Source: Nocardioides sp. TF02-7
GTDB taxonomy: Bacteria; Actinomycetota; Actinomycetes; Propionibacteriales; Nocardioidaceae
Reading direction: 5' to 3'
NCBI RefSeq assembly: GCF_022437945.1
Contig: NZ_CP092535.1
Location: 186,001-250,000, forward strand
Length of the DNA stretch: 64,000 nt
In this document: piece after piece, positions 1 through 12,306 of the stretch
Position numbering within the stretch: position 1 is the first letter of the stretch
Layout: each line of letters opens with the position of its first letter
Translations under genes and position numbers: made by a program
The notes under the pieces: generated by a model
What the model was told of the DNA's origin: nothing
Seen by the model: only the letters and a program-made list of their open reading frames with translations
The model's database searches: none

Positions 1-412
1 AGATGCCGGCGGCGTCGGCGGTGACGTTGGGCCGGGCCTCGTAGATCATGCCCACCACGCCGAACGGGACCCGCACCTGGCGGAGCTCCAGCCCGTTGGC
101 CAGCACGCTCCCCCGCACGACCTCGCCGACGGGGTCGGCGAGCCCGGCGACCTCGCGCAGGCCCTGCGCCATCCCCGCGAGCCGGTCGTCGGTGAGGCGG
201 AGCCGGTCGATGATGTTGGCCGGCGTGCCCCCCTGCTCCGCGCGGGCGACGTCGTCGGCGTTGGCGGCGAGCACCTCGTCGGTCCGGTCCAGCAGCGCCG
301 CCGCCATCGCGTGGAGGGCGGCGTCCTTGGTCGCGCGGGTGGCCAGCCCGAGGTCGCGGCTCGCGACCCTGGCGCGACGAGCTGCCTCGATGACCTGCAC
401 GGTGATGCTCAC
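1..412 (-). CDS. proA: Glutamate-5-semialdehyde dehydrogenase (gamma-glutamyl phosphate reductase), 5' part
   Basis: This is the N-terminal 137 codons of ProA, which reduces gamma-glutamyl phosphate to glutamate-5-semialdehyde in cytosolic proline synthesis. The gene runs off the left edge of the window. The translation shows the family start ([15 protein letters not shown]), the [11 protein letters not shown] segment, [12 protein letters not shown], and the [20 protein letters not shown] block that leads into the NADP-binding domain. The catalytic cysteine region lies outside the window. I chose the GTG at 412 because it is the last start before an upstream stop and places the conserved N-terminus at once. 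It is divergent from the lysyl-oxidase-like gene that starts at 516. The 103-bp gap must hold both promoters. No indel is seen in this part. Confidence 0.9.
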   Translation of the reverse strand, partial: MSITVQVIEAARRARVASRDLGLATRATKDAALHAMAAALLDRTDEVLAANADDVARAEQGGTPANIIDRLRLTDDRLAGMAQGLREVAGLADPVGEVVRGSVLANGLELRQVRVPFGVVGMIYEARPNVTADAAGI

Positions 413-515
413 GTGCCCGAGACTAGTGCGAGAACGAACGCAACCCTGCGCCGGTCTCGGGCGTCAGTCAGTTCAGCGGCACTCCGCCGCCCCTGCTCTC
501 GGAGAGGAACACCCC

Positions 516-2108
516 GTGACCGATCGACCCACCCGACGCCGACCTCTGCGTCGCGTCCTCGTCGCGGTGCTGGCGCTCGCAGCGCCCACCGCCCTGACCG
601 CCGGACTCACCACCGGCACCGTCGGCGCGACGCCGATCGCCGTCGCCGCCGACGACGACCCGCCGTTCACGCTCAGCGTCCCGAAGCGCCGCGTCGCCTA
701 CGGCGGCGACGACCGGGTCTGGGACGACCTCGGCATCCGGCTGGTCGGCGGCGACCGGCCCACGGAGCTGTGGCTCCAGCGCAGCTCCTACGACAAGAAG
801 ATCACGGTCACCTGGAAGGACCCGGAGGGAGACCCGGCCGGCGACGTGGTGATCGGCCGGAACCACAGCAAGTTCAACCGTCTGCAGAAGTTCATCGTCC
901 TCCGCGTCGACCCCGTCGGCCCGCGGAAGCCGTTCCGCGTGGTGCGCGGCGGCTGCCTCGGCGGCGACTCGCAGCGGGTGCGGCCGGACGCGCCGGCGAC
1001 CTCGCCGTTCCCCGGCCAGTGCGAGTACAACTTCAACCCGTTCGCGACCGGAGCCGTGCAGGGGCTCGAGGCGGGGCACGCGGGGACCGCGATGAACCCC
1101 TGGGGCGCGCTCCCGATCGGGCGCGGCCGCTACGACGTCACGGTGCGGATCGCGGACAAGTGGGCCGACGCCTTCGGGCTCTCGGAGGCCGAGCGCACCG
1201 CCACGCAGCGCCTGGTCGTCCGTGGGTACGACGAGGGCGAGGGCAAGGGCCGGCAGCGAGCGCAGCAGTCGTCCGGACGCACCGGCGGGATCGCCGAGGA
1301 CCCGGCCCGACGGGCTCCTTCCCCGGCTGCGGCGGTGACGCCGGACGAGCTCCCCGACGACACTCCGCTGCCCGACCTGCGGGCCCTGCCGGCGTGGGGG
1401 ATGCAGATCTCCCCCAACGGCAACTTCCTGCAGTTCTCGGCGACGGTGTGGAACGCCGGTGACAGCCCGCTGGTGGTCGACGGTTTCCGGCGGCCCAAGC
1501 AGGCCTACATGGACGGGTACCAGTACTTCTTCGAGCCCGACGGGACGCAGCGGCCGGAGTACGTCGCCGTCGGCGGGTTCGAGTGGGACCCGAAGCCGAC
1601 GCACCTGCACTGGCACTTCCAGTCCTTCGCCCGCTACACCCTGGTGCCGCACGGCCACGACCCGGACCACGGCGACCCCGGCCACCACTCGAAGTCGCGC
1701 AAGGAGGCGTTCTGCCTCGCGCCGACCGACGCCGTGGACCTGACCGTCGACGGTGCCGACGTCCACACCGAGGAGGTCGACCTGGGCTCCGCCTGCGGTG
1801 ACCGCGACTCACGCGCCATCCGCGAGGTGCTGCAGTCGGGCTGGGGCGACACCTACGCCCAGTTCCGCGCCGGGCAGTCGTTCAACCTCAAGAGCCTGCC
1901 CAACGGCTGCTACGACGTCATCGTCGAGGGCAATCCGGCGATCGCGGGCTCGCGGATCCTCGTCGAGTCCGACTACACCAACAACGTCTACAAGCGGAAG
2001 GTGTGCATCGGAGGCAAGGAGGGCGCCCGCAAGATCCGCAGCATCGAGCCGATCGGGATCGTCACCGAGGGCTCGGAGCACTTCCCGGCGGCGCGGCACC
2101 GCCACTGA
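516..2108 (+). CDS. Secreted lysyl-oxidase-like copper protein
   Basis: A 530-residue exported protein. The GTG at 516 has a GGAGAGG ribosome site 8-9 bases upstream and opens a classic signal peptide: a basic n-region (RRRPLRR), an alanine/leucine core and an AxA-like cleavage region near residue 40. The reading frame stays open upstream to 48, but that part is unrelated to any family and overlaps proA. The C-terminal half is lysyl-oxidase-like (PF01186). It carries the histidine-rich copper motif [14 protein letters not shown] near residue 360, then FCLAP, a Cys-containing segment, and a [12 protein letters not shown] end. The first 230 residues of the mature part are not recognised and may be a substrate- or wall-binding domain. 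In animals the family oxidises lysine side chains. The bacterial substrates are not established, so activity here is inferred from the fold and motif only. Convergent with etfA. Confidence 0.8.
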   Translation: MTDRPTRRRPLRRVLVAVLALAAPTALTAGLTTGTVGATPIAVAADDDPPFTLSVPKRRVAYGGDDRVWDDLGIRLVGGDRPTELWLQRSSYDKKITVTWKDPEGDPAGDVVIGRNHSKFNRLQKFIVLRVDPVGPRKPFRVVRGGCLGGDSQRVRPDAPATSPFPGQCEYNFNPFATGAVQGLEAGHAGTAMNPWGALPIGRGRYDVTVRIADKWADAFGLSEAERTATQRLVVRGYDEGEGKGRQRAQQSSGRTGGIAEDPARRAPSPAAAVTPDELPDDTPLPDLRALPAWGMQISPNGNFLQFSATVWNAGDSPLVVDGFRRPKQAYMDGYQYFFEPDGTQRPEYVAVGGFEWDPKPTHLHWHFQSFARYTLVPHGHDPDHGDPGHHSKSRKEAFCLAPTDAVDLTVDGADVHTEEVDLGSACGDRDSRAIREVLQSGWGDTYAQFRAGQSFNLKSLPNGCYDVIVEGNPAIAGSRILVESDYTNNVYKRKVCIGGKEGARKIRSIEPIGIVTEGSEHFPAARHRH

Positions 2109-2116
2109 CACGACAG

Positions 2117-2148
2117 AACGCCCCGGCCGGGAGACCGGCCGGGGCGTT
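2117..2148. terminator. Bidirectional hairpin terminator between convergent genes
   Basis: A perfect 14-bp inverted repeat (arms 2117-2130 and 2135-2148) with a GAGA loop lies 8 bases after the lysyl-oxidase-like stop and 18 bases before the etfA stop. There is a short TT at the end of the plus-strand arm and the mirrored AA on the other side, so it can serve both convergent transcription units. Confidence 0.85.
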
Positions 2149-2165
2149 CGTCGTCCTGCGGGGGC

Positions 2166-3131
2166 TCAGCCCTTGCGCTTCTCGATCTCCTCCGTGGCCT
2201 TCGGCAGCACGGCGTGGAGGTCGCCGACCACGCCGAAGTCGACGAGCTCGAAGATCGGGGCCTCCTCGTCCTTGTTGACGGCCACGATCGTCTTCGAGGT
2301 CTGCATGCCGGCCCGGTGCTGGATCGCACCGGAGATGCCGTTGGCGACGTAGAGCTGCGGCGAGACCGTCTTGCCGGTCTGGCCCACCTGGAAGGTGTGC
2401 GGCTTCCAGCCGGAGTCGACCGCCGCGCGGGAGGCGCCCACGGCCGCGCCGAGGGAGTCCGCGAGCGCCTCGACAGCGGTGAAGTCACCGCCGGTGCCAC
2501 GACCGCCGGAGACCACGATCGCGGCCTCGGTCAGCTCCGGGCGGCCGGTGGACTGACGCGGCTGCGAGGCGACGACCTGAGCGCCCTTCGCGGCGTCGGA
2601 GACGGCCACGGCGACCTCCTCCACGGCACCGGCGCCAGCGCCCTCCTCCGGAGAGGCGGCGTTGGGCTTGACGGTGATGATCGGCGTGCCCTTGGTGACC
2701 TTGGCCTTCACCGTGTAGTTGCCGGCGAACACCGACTGGGTGGTGACCGGGGTGCCGTCCTCCACCTGGACGTCGACGGCGTCGGTGATCAGGCCGGACT
2801 CCAGCTTGATCGCGAGCCGGGCGGCGACCTCCTTGCCCTCCGAGGTGGACGGCACGAGGATCGCGGCCGGACCCTCGGCCTTGTCGGCGACCTGCGCCAG
2901 CGCCTCCGCCTTCGGGGCCACCAGGTAGCCACGGATCTCGCTGTCGTCGACGACGTAGACCTTCTCGGCGCCGTAGGCCTTCACCTTGTCGGCGACCTCG
3001 GCGGCCTTGTCGGCGCCGCCGATGAACACCGCCGAGGGGGCGCCGATGCGCTTGGCGATCGCGAGGAGCTCGTACGTCGGCTTGCGGACCGCGCCGTCGA
3101 CGTGGTCGACCAGAACCAGAACTTCGGACAT
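2166..3131 (-). CDS. etfA: Electron transfer flavoprotein, alpha subunit
   Basis: 321 residues, the normal length for EtfA/FixB. The subunit binds FAD and passes electrons from acyl-CoA dehydrogenases to the ETF:quinone oxidoreductase. The N-terminal domain begins [12 protein letters not shown]. The C-terminal FAD domain is clear, with [10 protein letters not shown] near residue 208, a DSGW segment, [20 protein letters not shown] and the IQHRAGM block. It lies 14 bp downstream of etfB in a two-gene operon, in the usual B-then-A order. The reading frame is intact. The acyl-CoA-dehydrogenase-fold gene at 31.2 kb and the enoyl-CoA hydratase next door fit a beta-oxidation setting. Confidence 0.95.
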   Translation of the reverse strand: MSEVLVLVDHVDGAVRKPTYELLAIAKRIGAPSAVFIGGADKAAEVADKVKAYGAEKVYVVDDSEIRGYLVAPKAEALAQVADKAEGPAAILVPSTSEGKEVAARLAIKLESGLITDAVDVQVEDGTPVTTQSVFAGNYTVKAKVTKGTPIITVKPNAASPEEGAGAGAVEEVAVAVSDAAKGAQVVASQPRQSTGRPELTEAAIVVSGGRGTGGDFTAVEALADSLGAAVGASRAAVDSGWKPHTFQVGQTGKTVSPQLYVANGISGAIQHRAGMQTSKTIVAVNKDEEAPIFELVDFGVVGDLHAVLPKATEEIEKRKG

Positions 3132-3145
3132 CTCTACTCAGCTCC

Positions 3146-3937
3146 TCAGATGAACTTCTTGGAGGCGAGGAACTCGACCAGCGCCGTCGCGCCCGAGCCG
3201 TCCTCGTCCTTGACGATCTCGCCGGCGGTCCGCGGCGGCCGTGCCGCGGTCTCCTCGACGGCGGTCCAGGCGGCCTCGAGGCCGACCTGGCCCGCGTCCA
3301 CGCCGAGGTCGCTGAGCGCGTAGGTCTCCAGCGGCTTCTTCTTCGCCGCCATGATGCCCTTGAACGACGGGTAGCGGGCCTCGCCCGACTGGTCGGTGAC
3401 CGACAGCACCAGCGGCATCGTGGCGCCGACCACCTCGGTGGCCGTGTCGCCGTCGCGCTTGATGCGCACCTGGTCGCCCTGGGTCTCGACGACCGACGCC
3501 AGGGTGACCTGCGGCAGGCCCAGGCGCTCGGCCAGCATCGCCGGCAGCACCCCGCCCGAGGCGTCGGTCGACGCCATCCCGCACATCACGACGTCCGGGC
3601 GGCCGACCTTCTCGATGGCCTTGGCGAGCACCAGCGACGTCGCCACGTAGTCCGAGCCCGCGATGGCCTCGTCCTGGACGTGCACGCCCTGGTCGGCGCC
3701 CATCTGCAGCGCCTTGCGCACCGCGTCGACGGCCTTCTCCGGGCCCACGGTCAGCGCGGTGACGGTGACCTCCTCGTCGGCGCGCTTCTCCTTCAGCTGC
3801 AGCGCCTGCTCGACGGCGTACTCGTCGAGCTCCGACAGGAGCCCGTCGACGCCCACGCGGTCAACGGTGTTGTCCGACTCGAACCGCCGGTCGGCGGTGG
3901 CGTCGGGCACGTACTTCACACAGACGACAATGTTCAT
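3146..3937 (-). CDS. etfB: Electron transfer flavoprotein, beta subunit
   Basis: 263 residues. EtfB/FixA binds AMP and forms the heterodimer with EtfA. The start MNIVVCVKYVPD is the family N-terminus, so I use the ATG at 3937 rather than the ATG 30 bases upstream. Visible blocks are ELDEYAVEQALQLKE, TVGPEKAVDAVRKALQMGAD, the signature region around MCGMASTDASGGVLPAMLAERLGLPQ, and the C-terminal DLGV segment. The frame is intact. It is the first gene of etfBA. Its leader (3938-4101) contains compact inverted repeats described separately. Confidence 0.95.
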   Translation of the reverse strand: MNIVVCVKYVPDATADRRFESDNTVDRVGVDGLLSELDEYAVEQALQLKEKRADEEVTVTALTVGPEKAVDAVRKALQMGADQGVHVQDEAIAGSDYVATSLVLAKAIEKVGRPDVVMCGMASTDASGGVLPAMLAERLGLPQVTLASVVETQGDQVRIKRDGDTATEVVGATMPLVLSVTDQSGEARYPSFKGIMAAKKKPLETYALSDLGVDAGQVGLEAAWTAVEETAARPPRTAGEIVKDEDGSGATALVEFLASKKFI

Positions 3938-3973
3938 GGTTGTGGCCGGGCCGGCCCCTTCCTGCACTCGTGA

Positions 3974-4033
3974 GTCCCCCGTGCGGGGACCAGGTGTGGT
4001 CCGTTGCGGACAGCACTGGGCAGGTTACCGCCC
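3974..4033. promoter_or_regulatory. Inverted repeats upstream of etfBA
   Basis: Three short inverted repeats sit in the 164-bp gap before etfB. A GTCCCC/GGGGAC stem lies at 3974-3990, an overlapping GGACCA/TGGTCC stem with a 4-base loop at 3987-4002, and a quasi-palindrome GGGCAGGTTACCGCCC at 4018-4033. They could be operators for etfBA or part of a 3' hairpin for the neighbouring minus-strand gene pair. Nothing in the sequence decides between these. Confidence 0.35.
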
Positions 4034-4101
4034 GGTTCTCCACGGCGGTGACCGAGCAGGCGTGGACTACCTCACACGGCCGGGCGGCCCCCGGCCGACG
4101 G

Positions 4102-4483
4102 TCAGGGACGGATCAGGCGCTCGAGGAACCGGCCGATGATGAGGTAGACCACAGCGGCGATGCCGTAGTTGAAGAGGGCGGTCTTGACGTGGCCGTTGGG
4201 GTCGTCGAACTCCTTGACCGGCTCGTCGAGGTCGAAGAAGCCGAGGTCGAACGCGTCGGCCAGGTCGCCGATGATCTGCACCAGCTGGTTGTCCTGGTTG
4301 GCGTCGAGCGCGATCGTGAAGGCGGCCGTCGCGAGGACCAGCGCGAGCAGCAGGCAGACCGTCCACACGACGCGCGACACGATGCTGCGGGACGCGCGCC
4401 ACCCCGAGGCTCGCCGACCTCGACGGCTTGTCGGGTCCGGAGGCTCCGGGTGTCTTGGTCGTTCGCTCGGTCTTCTCCGCCAT
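4102..4483 (-). CDS. Small membrane protein of unknown function (one indel)
   Basis: I do not recognise this family. Read through one indel, the ATG at 4483 gives about 126 residues. There is a Lys/Thr/Pro-rich tail of about 40 residues, then a hydrophobic helix (VVWTVCLLLALVLATAAFTI) and an acidic middle (DLADAFDLGFFDLDEPVKEF). A second hydrophobic segment (ALFNYGIAAVVYLIIGRFL) precedes a basic end. The likely topology is two membrane spans with an acidic loop. As sequenced, the first part is in another frame. Removing one base from the CCCC run at 4402-4405 joins the two parts. The start lies 5 bp after the enoyl-CoA hydratase stop, so the two genes are probably translated from one mRNA. 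Confidence 0.6.
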
Positions 4484-4488
4484 GCCGG

Positions 4489-5272
4489 TCACCGTCCTTC
4501 GAACTTCGCCTTGCCGGGGGCCGTTCTCGACGAACGACCGCATGCCCGTGGTCCGGTCCTCGGTGGCGAACACCGCGGCGAACTGCTGGCGCTCGATCGC
4601 CAGACCGGTCTCGAGGTCGCCGTCGAGACCGCGGTCGATGCTCTCCTTGGCGGCGCGGAGGGCGTACGGCGCGGCGTGGCGGAACTTCGCGGCCCAGGCG
4701 ACCGCGGCGTCGTAGACCTGGTCGGCCGGGTGCACCTCGTCGACCAGCCCGATCGCCTTCGCCTCCTCCGCCTTCACGAACCGGCCGGTGAAGACCAGGT
4801 TCTTGGCCCGGGCGGGGCCCACCAGGCGGGCGAGCCGCTGGGTGCCGCCCGCACCGGGGATGATCCCGAGCAGCACCTCCGGCTGCCCGAGCACGGCGTC
4901 CTCCGCGGCGAACCGCAGGTCGGCCGCGAGCGCCAGCTCGCACCCGCCGCCGAGGGCGTAGCCGTTGACCGCCGCGACGACCGGCTTCGGGATCCGGGCG
5001 ATCGCGGTCACGGCCCCCTGGACCTGGTCGACCCGGTCGACCATGTCGACGTACGACAGCTCCGCCATCTCCTTGACGTCGTTGCCGGCCGCGAAGACCC
5101 GCTCGCCGCCCCACAGCACGACCGCCCGCACGTCGTCGCGGGCGCTCGCCTCCGCGGCGGCCACCAGCAGCTCGTTCTGCACCTGGAAGCTGATCGCGTT
5201 CATCTTCGGACGGTCGAGCCGGATGGTGCCGACACCGTCGGCCACCTCGAGTCGCACGAACTCGCCGGTCAT
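4489..5272 (-). CDS. Enoyl-CoA hydratase/isomerase family protein (one indel)
   Basis: About 260 residues of the crotonase superfamily, which hydrates or isomerises trans-2-enoyl-CoA in fatty-acid breakdown. It shows FAAGNDVKEM (CoA/oxyanion loop), NGYALGGGCELALAADLRF, and LGQPEVLLGIIPGAGGTQRLARL, which holds the second catalytic glutamate region. The C-terminus ends SFVENGPGKAKFEGR once one base is removed from the GGGGG run at 4516-4520 (plus-strand view). As written, the frame runs on past this point into the next gene with a meaningless tail. It is followed 5 bp later by the small membrane protein. Close family members act in several pathways, so the exact substrate is not assigned. Confidence 0.85.
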
Positions 5273-5466
5273 GGGGCTCCTACTCGTCGGGAGGGGTGTC
5301 GGCCGTGGGTGATGCCCGGGCCACCCTGCTGTCGGGGCTGATCTGGTCTGGTCTGGCCCGTTGGGAGGGCATTGTGCCGTCCCGCACCCTCGCAGGTCAC
5401 GGAATCGCGGCAGATGGACAAGAGCCGAGGAGGCACCCTGACCCGGTACCCGGCAGAATCGGGCCC

Positions 5467-7632
<2,166 letters not shown>

Positions 7633-7902
7633 CCGGCGGTCATACCTCGACCGTGGAGAAGAACGAGCAGCGTGGGCGCTCGCCGCGGGGGTCGCGGCGC
7701 CCGGGGACGTCATGCGGATCGTGGGCGATCGCCCTCGGTGCGTATGACGTCCGCGGCTGGCGCTGGGCGGAAGCGCAGGGGCCCGGGTTGTGCGGTTGAT
7801 CGCGGTCACCTGGTGACGGGGATCCACCGCGCAGGCCCGCGAGGCGGTGACCGGGCATGCCGCTGGCCCCGCCGAGTCGGGCGGGGGTGCTGGGCGCGGT
7901 GC
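7633..7902. other. 270-bp convergent intergenic region with nested inverted repeat
   Basis: No gene is supported here. An inverted repeat with arms GACGTCAT (7706-7713) and ATGACGTC (7744-7751) encloses a perfect 12-bp palindrome GGGCGATCGCCC at 7723-7734. It lies between the 3' ends of treX and the DUF222/HNH gene, so a terminator function is the simplest reading, but it lacks a U tract. Confidence 0.5.
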
Positions 7903-9249
7903 CTATTGCTCGGGCGGGTCGGTGCCGGCGTCGTCACCGGGGTCGAGGGCCCGGGTGACGGCGGCGGTGACGAGGTAGCGGTGCCGAGACGGGCTGGTCC
8001 ACAGGTAGACCGTCGGGGCGAGGCGTTCGTAGCTCCAGCCGGCATGGGTCTTGGCCCGATGATGACCGCGACACAGGGCTGCCAAGTTGCACGGACACGT
8101 CTCGCCACCGTGGGCGTGCGGCTGGATGTGGTCGACGTCGCTGCGTTCGGCGCGCTTGGTGCACCCGGGGAACACACAGTGGTGGTCACGCTGGACCACG
8201 ATCCGGCGGTGGCGGTCGGGCACTTCGTAGGCGTCGATGGGCTCGCAGTCGGCGAGGTCGAGGACCGGGCGGACGATGATCCGCCCCGCCGCACCACACC
8301 ACTGACGGATCTGCTCGGCGGTGACGGGAACCTGCAGGTCTTGCAACCGACCGACACACGCCCCTTCGGATGCGGCGGCGTCGTCGCTGAGGGCGGTGTC
8401 GGTGAGGTGGACGAACAGCTCGATGCCGCGTCCGGCGACCGGGCGCGGGTGCTCCGGCTGGTCGCCGTCAGCGTCGTCGCCGGCGAGGTCGAGGGTGAGC
8501 TGGTCGCGGGCGATCTCACCGACCGCCTTCGCACGGCGGACGTCGAGGGAGTCCTCATCGCCGAGTGACGCGAGCTCCTTCGCCTTCGCGGCAACCGCCC
8601 GCTCGAGATCCATCGCGTCGGCGGTGTCGAGGACGCCGTCGACCGGCACCACACCCTCGGTGCCGGCGTGGTCGAGGTCGATGTCGAACCGTCGAGACTC
8701 CTCCGCACGCCGGCGGCGGGCTTCGGCGAGATCGGGCTGGAACCGGGTGATCGCCTCCTCGACGAGCCGGTCGATCTGCGCCCACGAACACCCCGCTACG
8801 AACGGGGCGAGGTGGTGGTCGACGAACCCGACCGCTTCGTGGTTGAGGAGCCGGGTCTGGTCGGCGATCCGCAGCGCTTTCCACACCGGCACCAGCCCCT
8901 CTTCGACCCTGGCCCAGATCTGCGGCAGCCGGTGGCTCAGCTCCACGACGCAACCCACGTAGGAGCGGGCCGAATCGAGGGGGCGGCCGAGGATGGGCGC
9001 GAGCTCGATGATCGCGAAGTCGCTGATCAACGGCGCACCCTCACCCGCCACAGGGAGGCCGGTGTCGAGCCCCCGCTCCGTGAGCGTCGCCGCGCCCTCA
9101 GCGGAGCTGATGGTGTTGAGGTTGGCCCAGTGCGCGACCTGCTGGACCTTGGCGAGCTCCAGCTCCGCGAGGGTGTGGTGGGTCTCGGCGATGCCGTCGA
9201 GGAGCTCGTGCGTGAGCGTCCTCTCCGGTGCGTCCATCCCGAGTTCCAT
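7903..9249 (-). CDS. DUF222 / HNH endonuclease domain protein (13E12-repeat family)
   Basis: 448 residues, frame intact. The N-terminal two thirds match the DUF222 type that is amplified in actinobacteria (start with ELLDGIAETHHTLAELELAKVQQVAHWA; YVGCVVELSHRLPQIWARVEEG). The C-terminal HNH nuclease is complete: a Cys pair and His cluster in HHCVFPGCTKRAERSDVDHI, followed by GETCPCNLAALCRGHHRAKT. These residues would bind zinc and a catalytic divalent metal. The biological role of the family is not settled. Copies are often scattered singly and have been treated as repeat elements. It is inserted between treX and glgP without sharing their direction logic, which would fit a mobile or frequently duplicated gene. 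No flanking repeats are visible. Confidence 0.85.
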   Translation of the reverse strand: MELGMDAPERTLTHELLDGIAETHHTLAELELAKVQQVAHWANLNTISSAEGAATLTERGLDTGLPVAGEGAPLISDFAIIELAPILGRPLDSARSYVGCVVELSHRLPQIWARVEEGLVPVWKALRIADQTRLLNHEAVGFVDHHLAPFVAGCSWAQIDRLVEEAITRFQPDLAEARRRRAEESRRFDIDLDHAGTEGVVPVDGVLDTADAMDLERAVAAKAKELASLGDEDSLDVRRAKAVGEIARDQLTLDLAGDDADGDQPEHPRPVAGRGIELFVHLTDTALSDDAAASEGACVGRLQDLQVPVTAEQIRQWCGAAGRIIVRPVLDLADCEPIDAYEVPDRHRRIVVQRDHHCVFPGCTKRAERSDVDHIQPHAHGGETCPCNLAALCRGHHRAKTHAGWSYERLAPTVYLWTSPSRHRYLVTAAVTRALDPGDDAGTDPPEQ

Positions 9250-9550
9250 GAGGCCTAGTCAACACGCCGCCACCGACACCGCCCGATGCTCAGAAGCCGT
9301 CTGTGGAGAGGGAACCGGCTCATCGGCGCTGTGGACGACGAGTGGGCCGAACACCCTCCTGCCACCCTCGACGCCGCCGGCCGACCGCGGCGCGCACCCC
9401 TCGTCGTACCCCGTCTCGGCCCCGACCACAGAACGACGACCCCAACCGACCTCGCGCCCGGTCGGAGCGAGCAACCAAGCGCCGCGACCACCGCGGCGAG
9501 CGACCGCGCTCCTCGATTCACCTCATCGAGTCGAGGCTCGCCCAACCGCC
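9250..9550. other. 301-bp intergenic region, no gene seen
   Basis: The region holds the promoter side of the DUF222/HNH gene and the 3' side of glgP. Two CTGTGGA heptamers occur near 9300 and 9330. A short CTCGAT/ATCGAG inverted repeat near 9512-9530 may belong to a glgP terminator. No coding region with family support is seen on either strand. Confidence 0.5.
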
Positions 9551-12147
9551 TCAGGCGAAGGTGACGACCCCGAGCTCCGCGGGGGCGACGAGCAGCGGGT
9601 TCGCGGGGACGACCCGGACGGTGTAGCCGAACGGGCCGGACCGGCCGAGGCCGAGCTCGCCGTCGTAGCGGTGGCGACCGCCCTCGTAGGTCTCCACGGC
9701 CTGCAGCTCGGTGACCTCGGGGTCGATGAGCTGGTCCTCGGAGTTCACGAGGCCGTGGAGCAGCTGCACCTGGACGTCGCCGGGGGTGAGGTCGCCGAGG
9801 GCGACGTAGGACCGGACGGTGAGCGGCGTGCCGACCTCGGGGGCGTCGCCGACCCCGAAGGACTCGACGTGCTCGACGCGGACGCCCGGCCAGGCGCCGC
9901 GCACCTTCGCCTTCCAGTGCGCCAGCTCGCGAGCGCCCGCGTAGTCGCTGTTGAGCGCGCGGGCGTTGACGGTGGCCGGGGTGTAGAGCCGGCGGACGTA
10001 GTCGCGGACCATGCGGGTGGCGAGCACCTTGGGGCCGAGCGACTGGCAGGTGTGGCGCATCATCTCGACCCAGCGGCGCGGCACGCCGTCGCCGTCGACG
10101 TCGTAGAACCGGGGGGCCACCTCGTGCTCGATCAGGTCGTAGAGCGCGGCGGCCTCGAGGTCGTCGCGGCGGTCGGGGTCGTCGAGGCCGTCGGCCGACG
10201 GGATCGCCCAGCCGTTGTCGCCGTCGAACCACTCGTCCCACCAGCCGTCGAGGATCGACAGGTTGAGCCCGCCGTTGAGGGCGGCCTTCATCCCCGACGT
10301 CCCGCAGGCCTCGTAGGGCCGCAGCGGGTTGTTGAGCCAGACGTCGCAGCCGGGGTAGAGCGGCTGGGCCATGGCGATGTCGTAGTTGGGCAGGAAGACG
10401 ATCCGGTGGCGGACGTCCTCCCTGGTCGGCGAAGCTCACCAGCTGCTGGATCAGCCGCTTGCCGCCGTCGTCGGCGGGGTGCGACTTGCCGGCGATCACC
10501 AGCTGCACCGGCCGCTCGGGGTGGAGCAGCAGCGAGCGCAGCCGCTCGGGGTCGCGGAGCATCAGCGTGAGCCGCTTGTACGACGGCACCCGCCGCGCGA
10601 AGCCGATCGTCAGGACGTCGGGGTCGAGGGCGTCGCCGATCCAGCCCAGCTCGGCCCGGGCGGCGCCCCGCTTCTCCCACGAGCGGCTCAGCCGGCGCCG
10701 GGCGTCGAGGACCAGCTTCTCCCGCAGCCGGCGCTTGACCTGCCAGAGGGCGGCGGAGGGCACCTTGTCGACCGCCGACCAGACGGCGTCGGTGTCGTCG
10801 CTGTCGAGGTCGGCGCCGTGCGCGGCCACCAGGTCGAAGAGCTCCCGCGCCACCCAGGTCGGCGCGTGGACGCCGTTGGTGATGGAGGTGATCGGGACCT
10901 CGGCCTCGTCGAACGCCGGCCACAGCCCGTTGAACATCCCGCGGCTGACCTGGCCGTGGAGCTGGGAGACGCCGTTGGCCCGCTGCGCGAGCCGGAAGCC
11001 CATCACCGCCATGTTGAACACCGACGAGTCGCCGCCGTCGTAGTCCTCGGCGCCGAGCGCGAGCACCCGGTCGACGGGCACGCCCGGCGTGGGGCCGGCG
11101 TCGCCGAAGTACTGCTCGACGAGCGTGCGGGGGAACCGGTCGATGCCGGCGGGCACCGGGGTGTGGGTGGTGAAGACGGTCGAGGCGCGGCCGACCTCGA
11201 GCGCGGTGTCGAAGTCGAGGCGCGGACCGTCCTCGGCGACCGTGAGCTCGCGGATCCGCTCGATGCCGAGGAACCCCGCGTGGCCCCTCGTTGGTGTGGA
11301 ACACCTCCGGCTCCGGGGCGCCGGTGATCCGGCAGTAGGTTCGCAGCGCGCGCACGCCGCCGATGCCGAGGAGCAGCTCCTGCCGGAGCCGGTGCTCGGA
11401 GTTGCCGCCGTAGAGCCGGTCGGTGATGTCGACGTACTGCTGGGGGTTGCCCTCCACGTCGGTGTCGAGCATCAGCAGCGGCACCCGGCCGACGCTGGCG
11501 ACCCAGATCCGGGCGAGCAGGTCCGGCCCGTCGGGCAGCGGCAGCGAGACGGTGGCGCGGCTGCCGTCGGGCTCGTGGAGCAGCGAGATCGGCAGCCCGT
11601 CGGGGTCGAGCACGGGGTAGGTCTCCTGCTGCCAGCCCTCGCGGGAGAGCGACTGCTTGAAGTAGCCGTGCCGGTAGAGCAGGCCGACGCCGATGATCGG
11701 CACGCCGAGGTCGCTGGCCGCCTTGAGGTGGTCGCCGGCGAGGATGCCGAGGCCGCCGGAGTACTGCGGCAGCACCGCGGTGATGCCGAACTCCGGGGAG
11801 AAGTACGCGACCTGCCGGGGCCAGGCGGCGTCGGGCTCCCGCTCCTGGGAGACCCGCTGGTACCACCGCGGCTCGGTGAGGTAGGCCTCGAGGTCGGCGC
11901 GGACCTCGCCGAGGCGGCGGACGAACCCCTCGTCGCCGGCCAGCTCCTCCCACCGCTCGGCGGGCACGGCCCCCAGCAGCCGCGCCGGGTCGTGGGCGCA
12001 GGAGGCCCACAGCTCCGGGTCGACCGCCGCGAAGACGTCCTGCGTCTCCGGGTGCCACGACCACCGGAGGTTGGTCGCCAGCTCACCCAGGGCGGCCAGG
12101 GCAGGGGGCAGCACGGGTCGGACAGTGAATCGCCTGATCGCTCGCAC
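9551..12147 (-). CDS. glgP: Alpha-glucan (glycogen/maltodextrin) phosphorylase, two indels
   Basis: About 864 residues after correction, as in actinobacterial GlgP. The enzyme releases glucose-1-phosphate from alpha-1,4-glucan ends with a PLP cofactor. The N-terminal actinobacterial/archaeal-type domain (RWSWHPETQDVFAAVDPELW) is followed by the substrate block YFSPEFGITAVLPQYSGGLGILAGDHLK and TNGVHAPTWV. The PLP-lysine region is EACGTSGMKAALNGGLNLS. The GTG at 12147 gives VRAIRRFTVRPVLPPALAAL, the expected N-terminus. Two single-base insertions split it: one in the GGGG equivalent near 11284-11287 (restores HTNEGHAGFLGIERI) and one in a GGG near 10425-10427 (restores DQEDVRHRIVFLPNYD). It is divergent from moeA and, with treX, provides glycogen breakdown beside the synthetic genes. 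Confidence 0.92.
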
Positions 12148-12306
12148 GGACCGACGGTAGCCCTCGGAACTTGAACGTTCCAAGAAAGCGGCGAACAACG
12201 ACCGTGATCGTGACAACACCGTCGGCCGCCGCACCGTGCGACCGGGCCGGCTCCGCGCGGTCGCCCCCGACGTAACGCCGGTCACGCTCCGCCGTTGAAC
12301 GGGGCA

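Noticed and set aside
48..515. Upstream extension of the lysyl-oxidase-like reading frame
   Set aside because: It overlaps proA on the other strand, lacks family support, and the GTG at 516 has a ribosome site followed by a signal peptide.
7903..9249. Insertion sequence around the DUF222/HNH gene
   Set aside because: No inverted or direct flanking repeats and no transposase were found.
9295..9340. DnaA boxes or replication origin (TGTGGA pairs; also near 60160-60200)
   Set aside because: Only two partial heptamers are present, with no AT-rich region and no dnaA or dnaN nearby.
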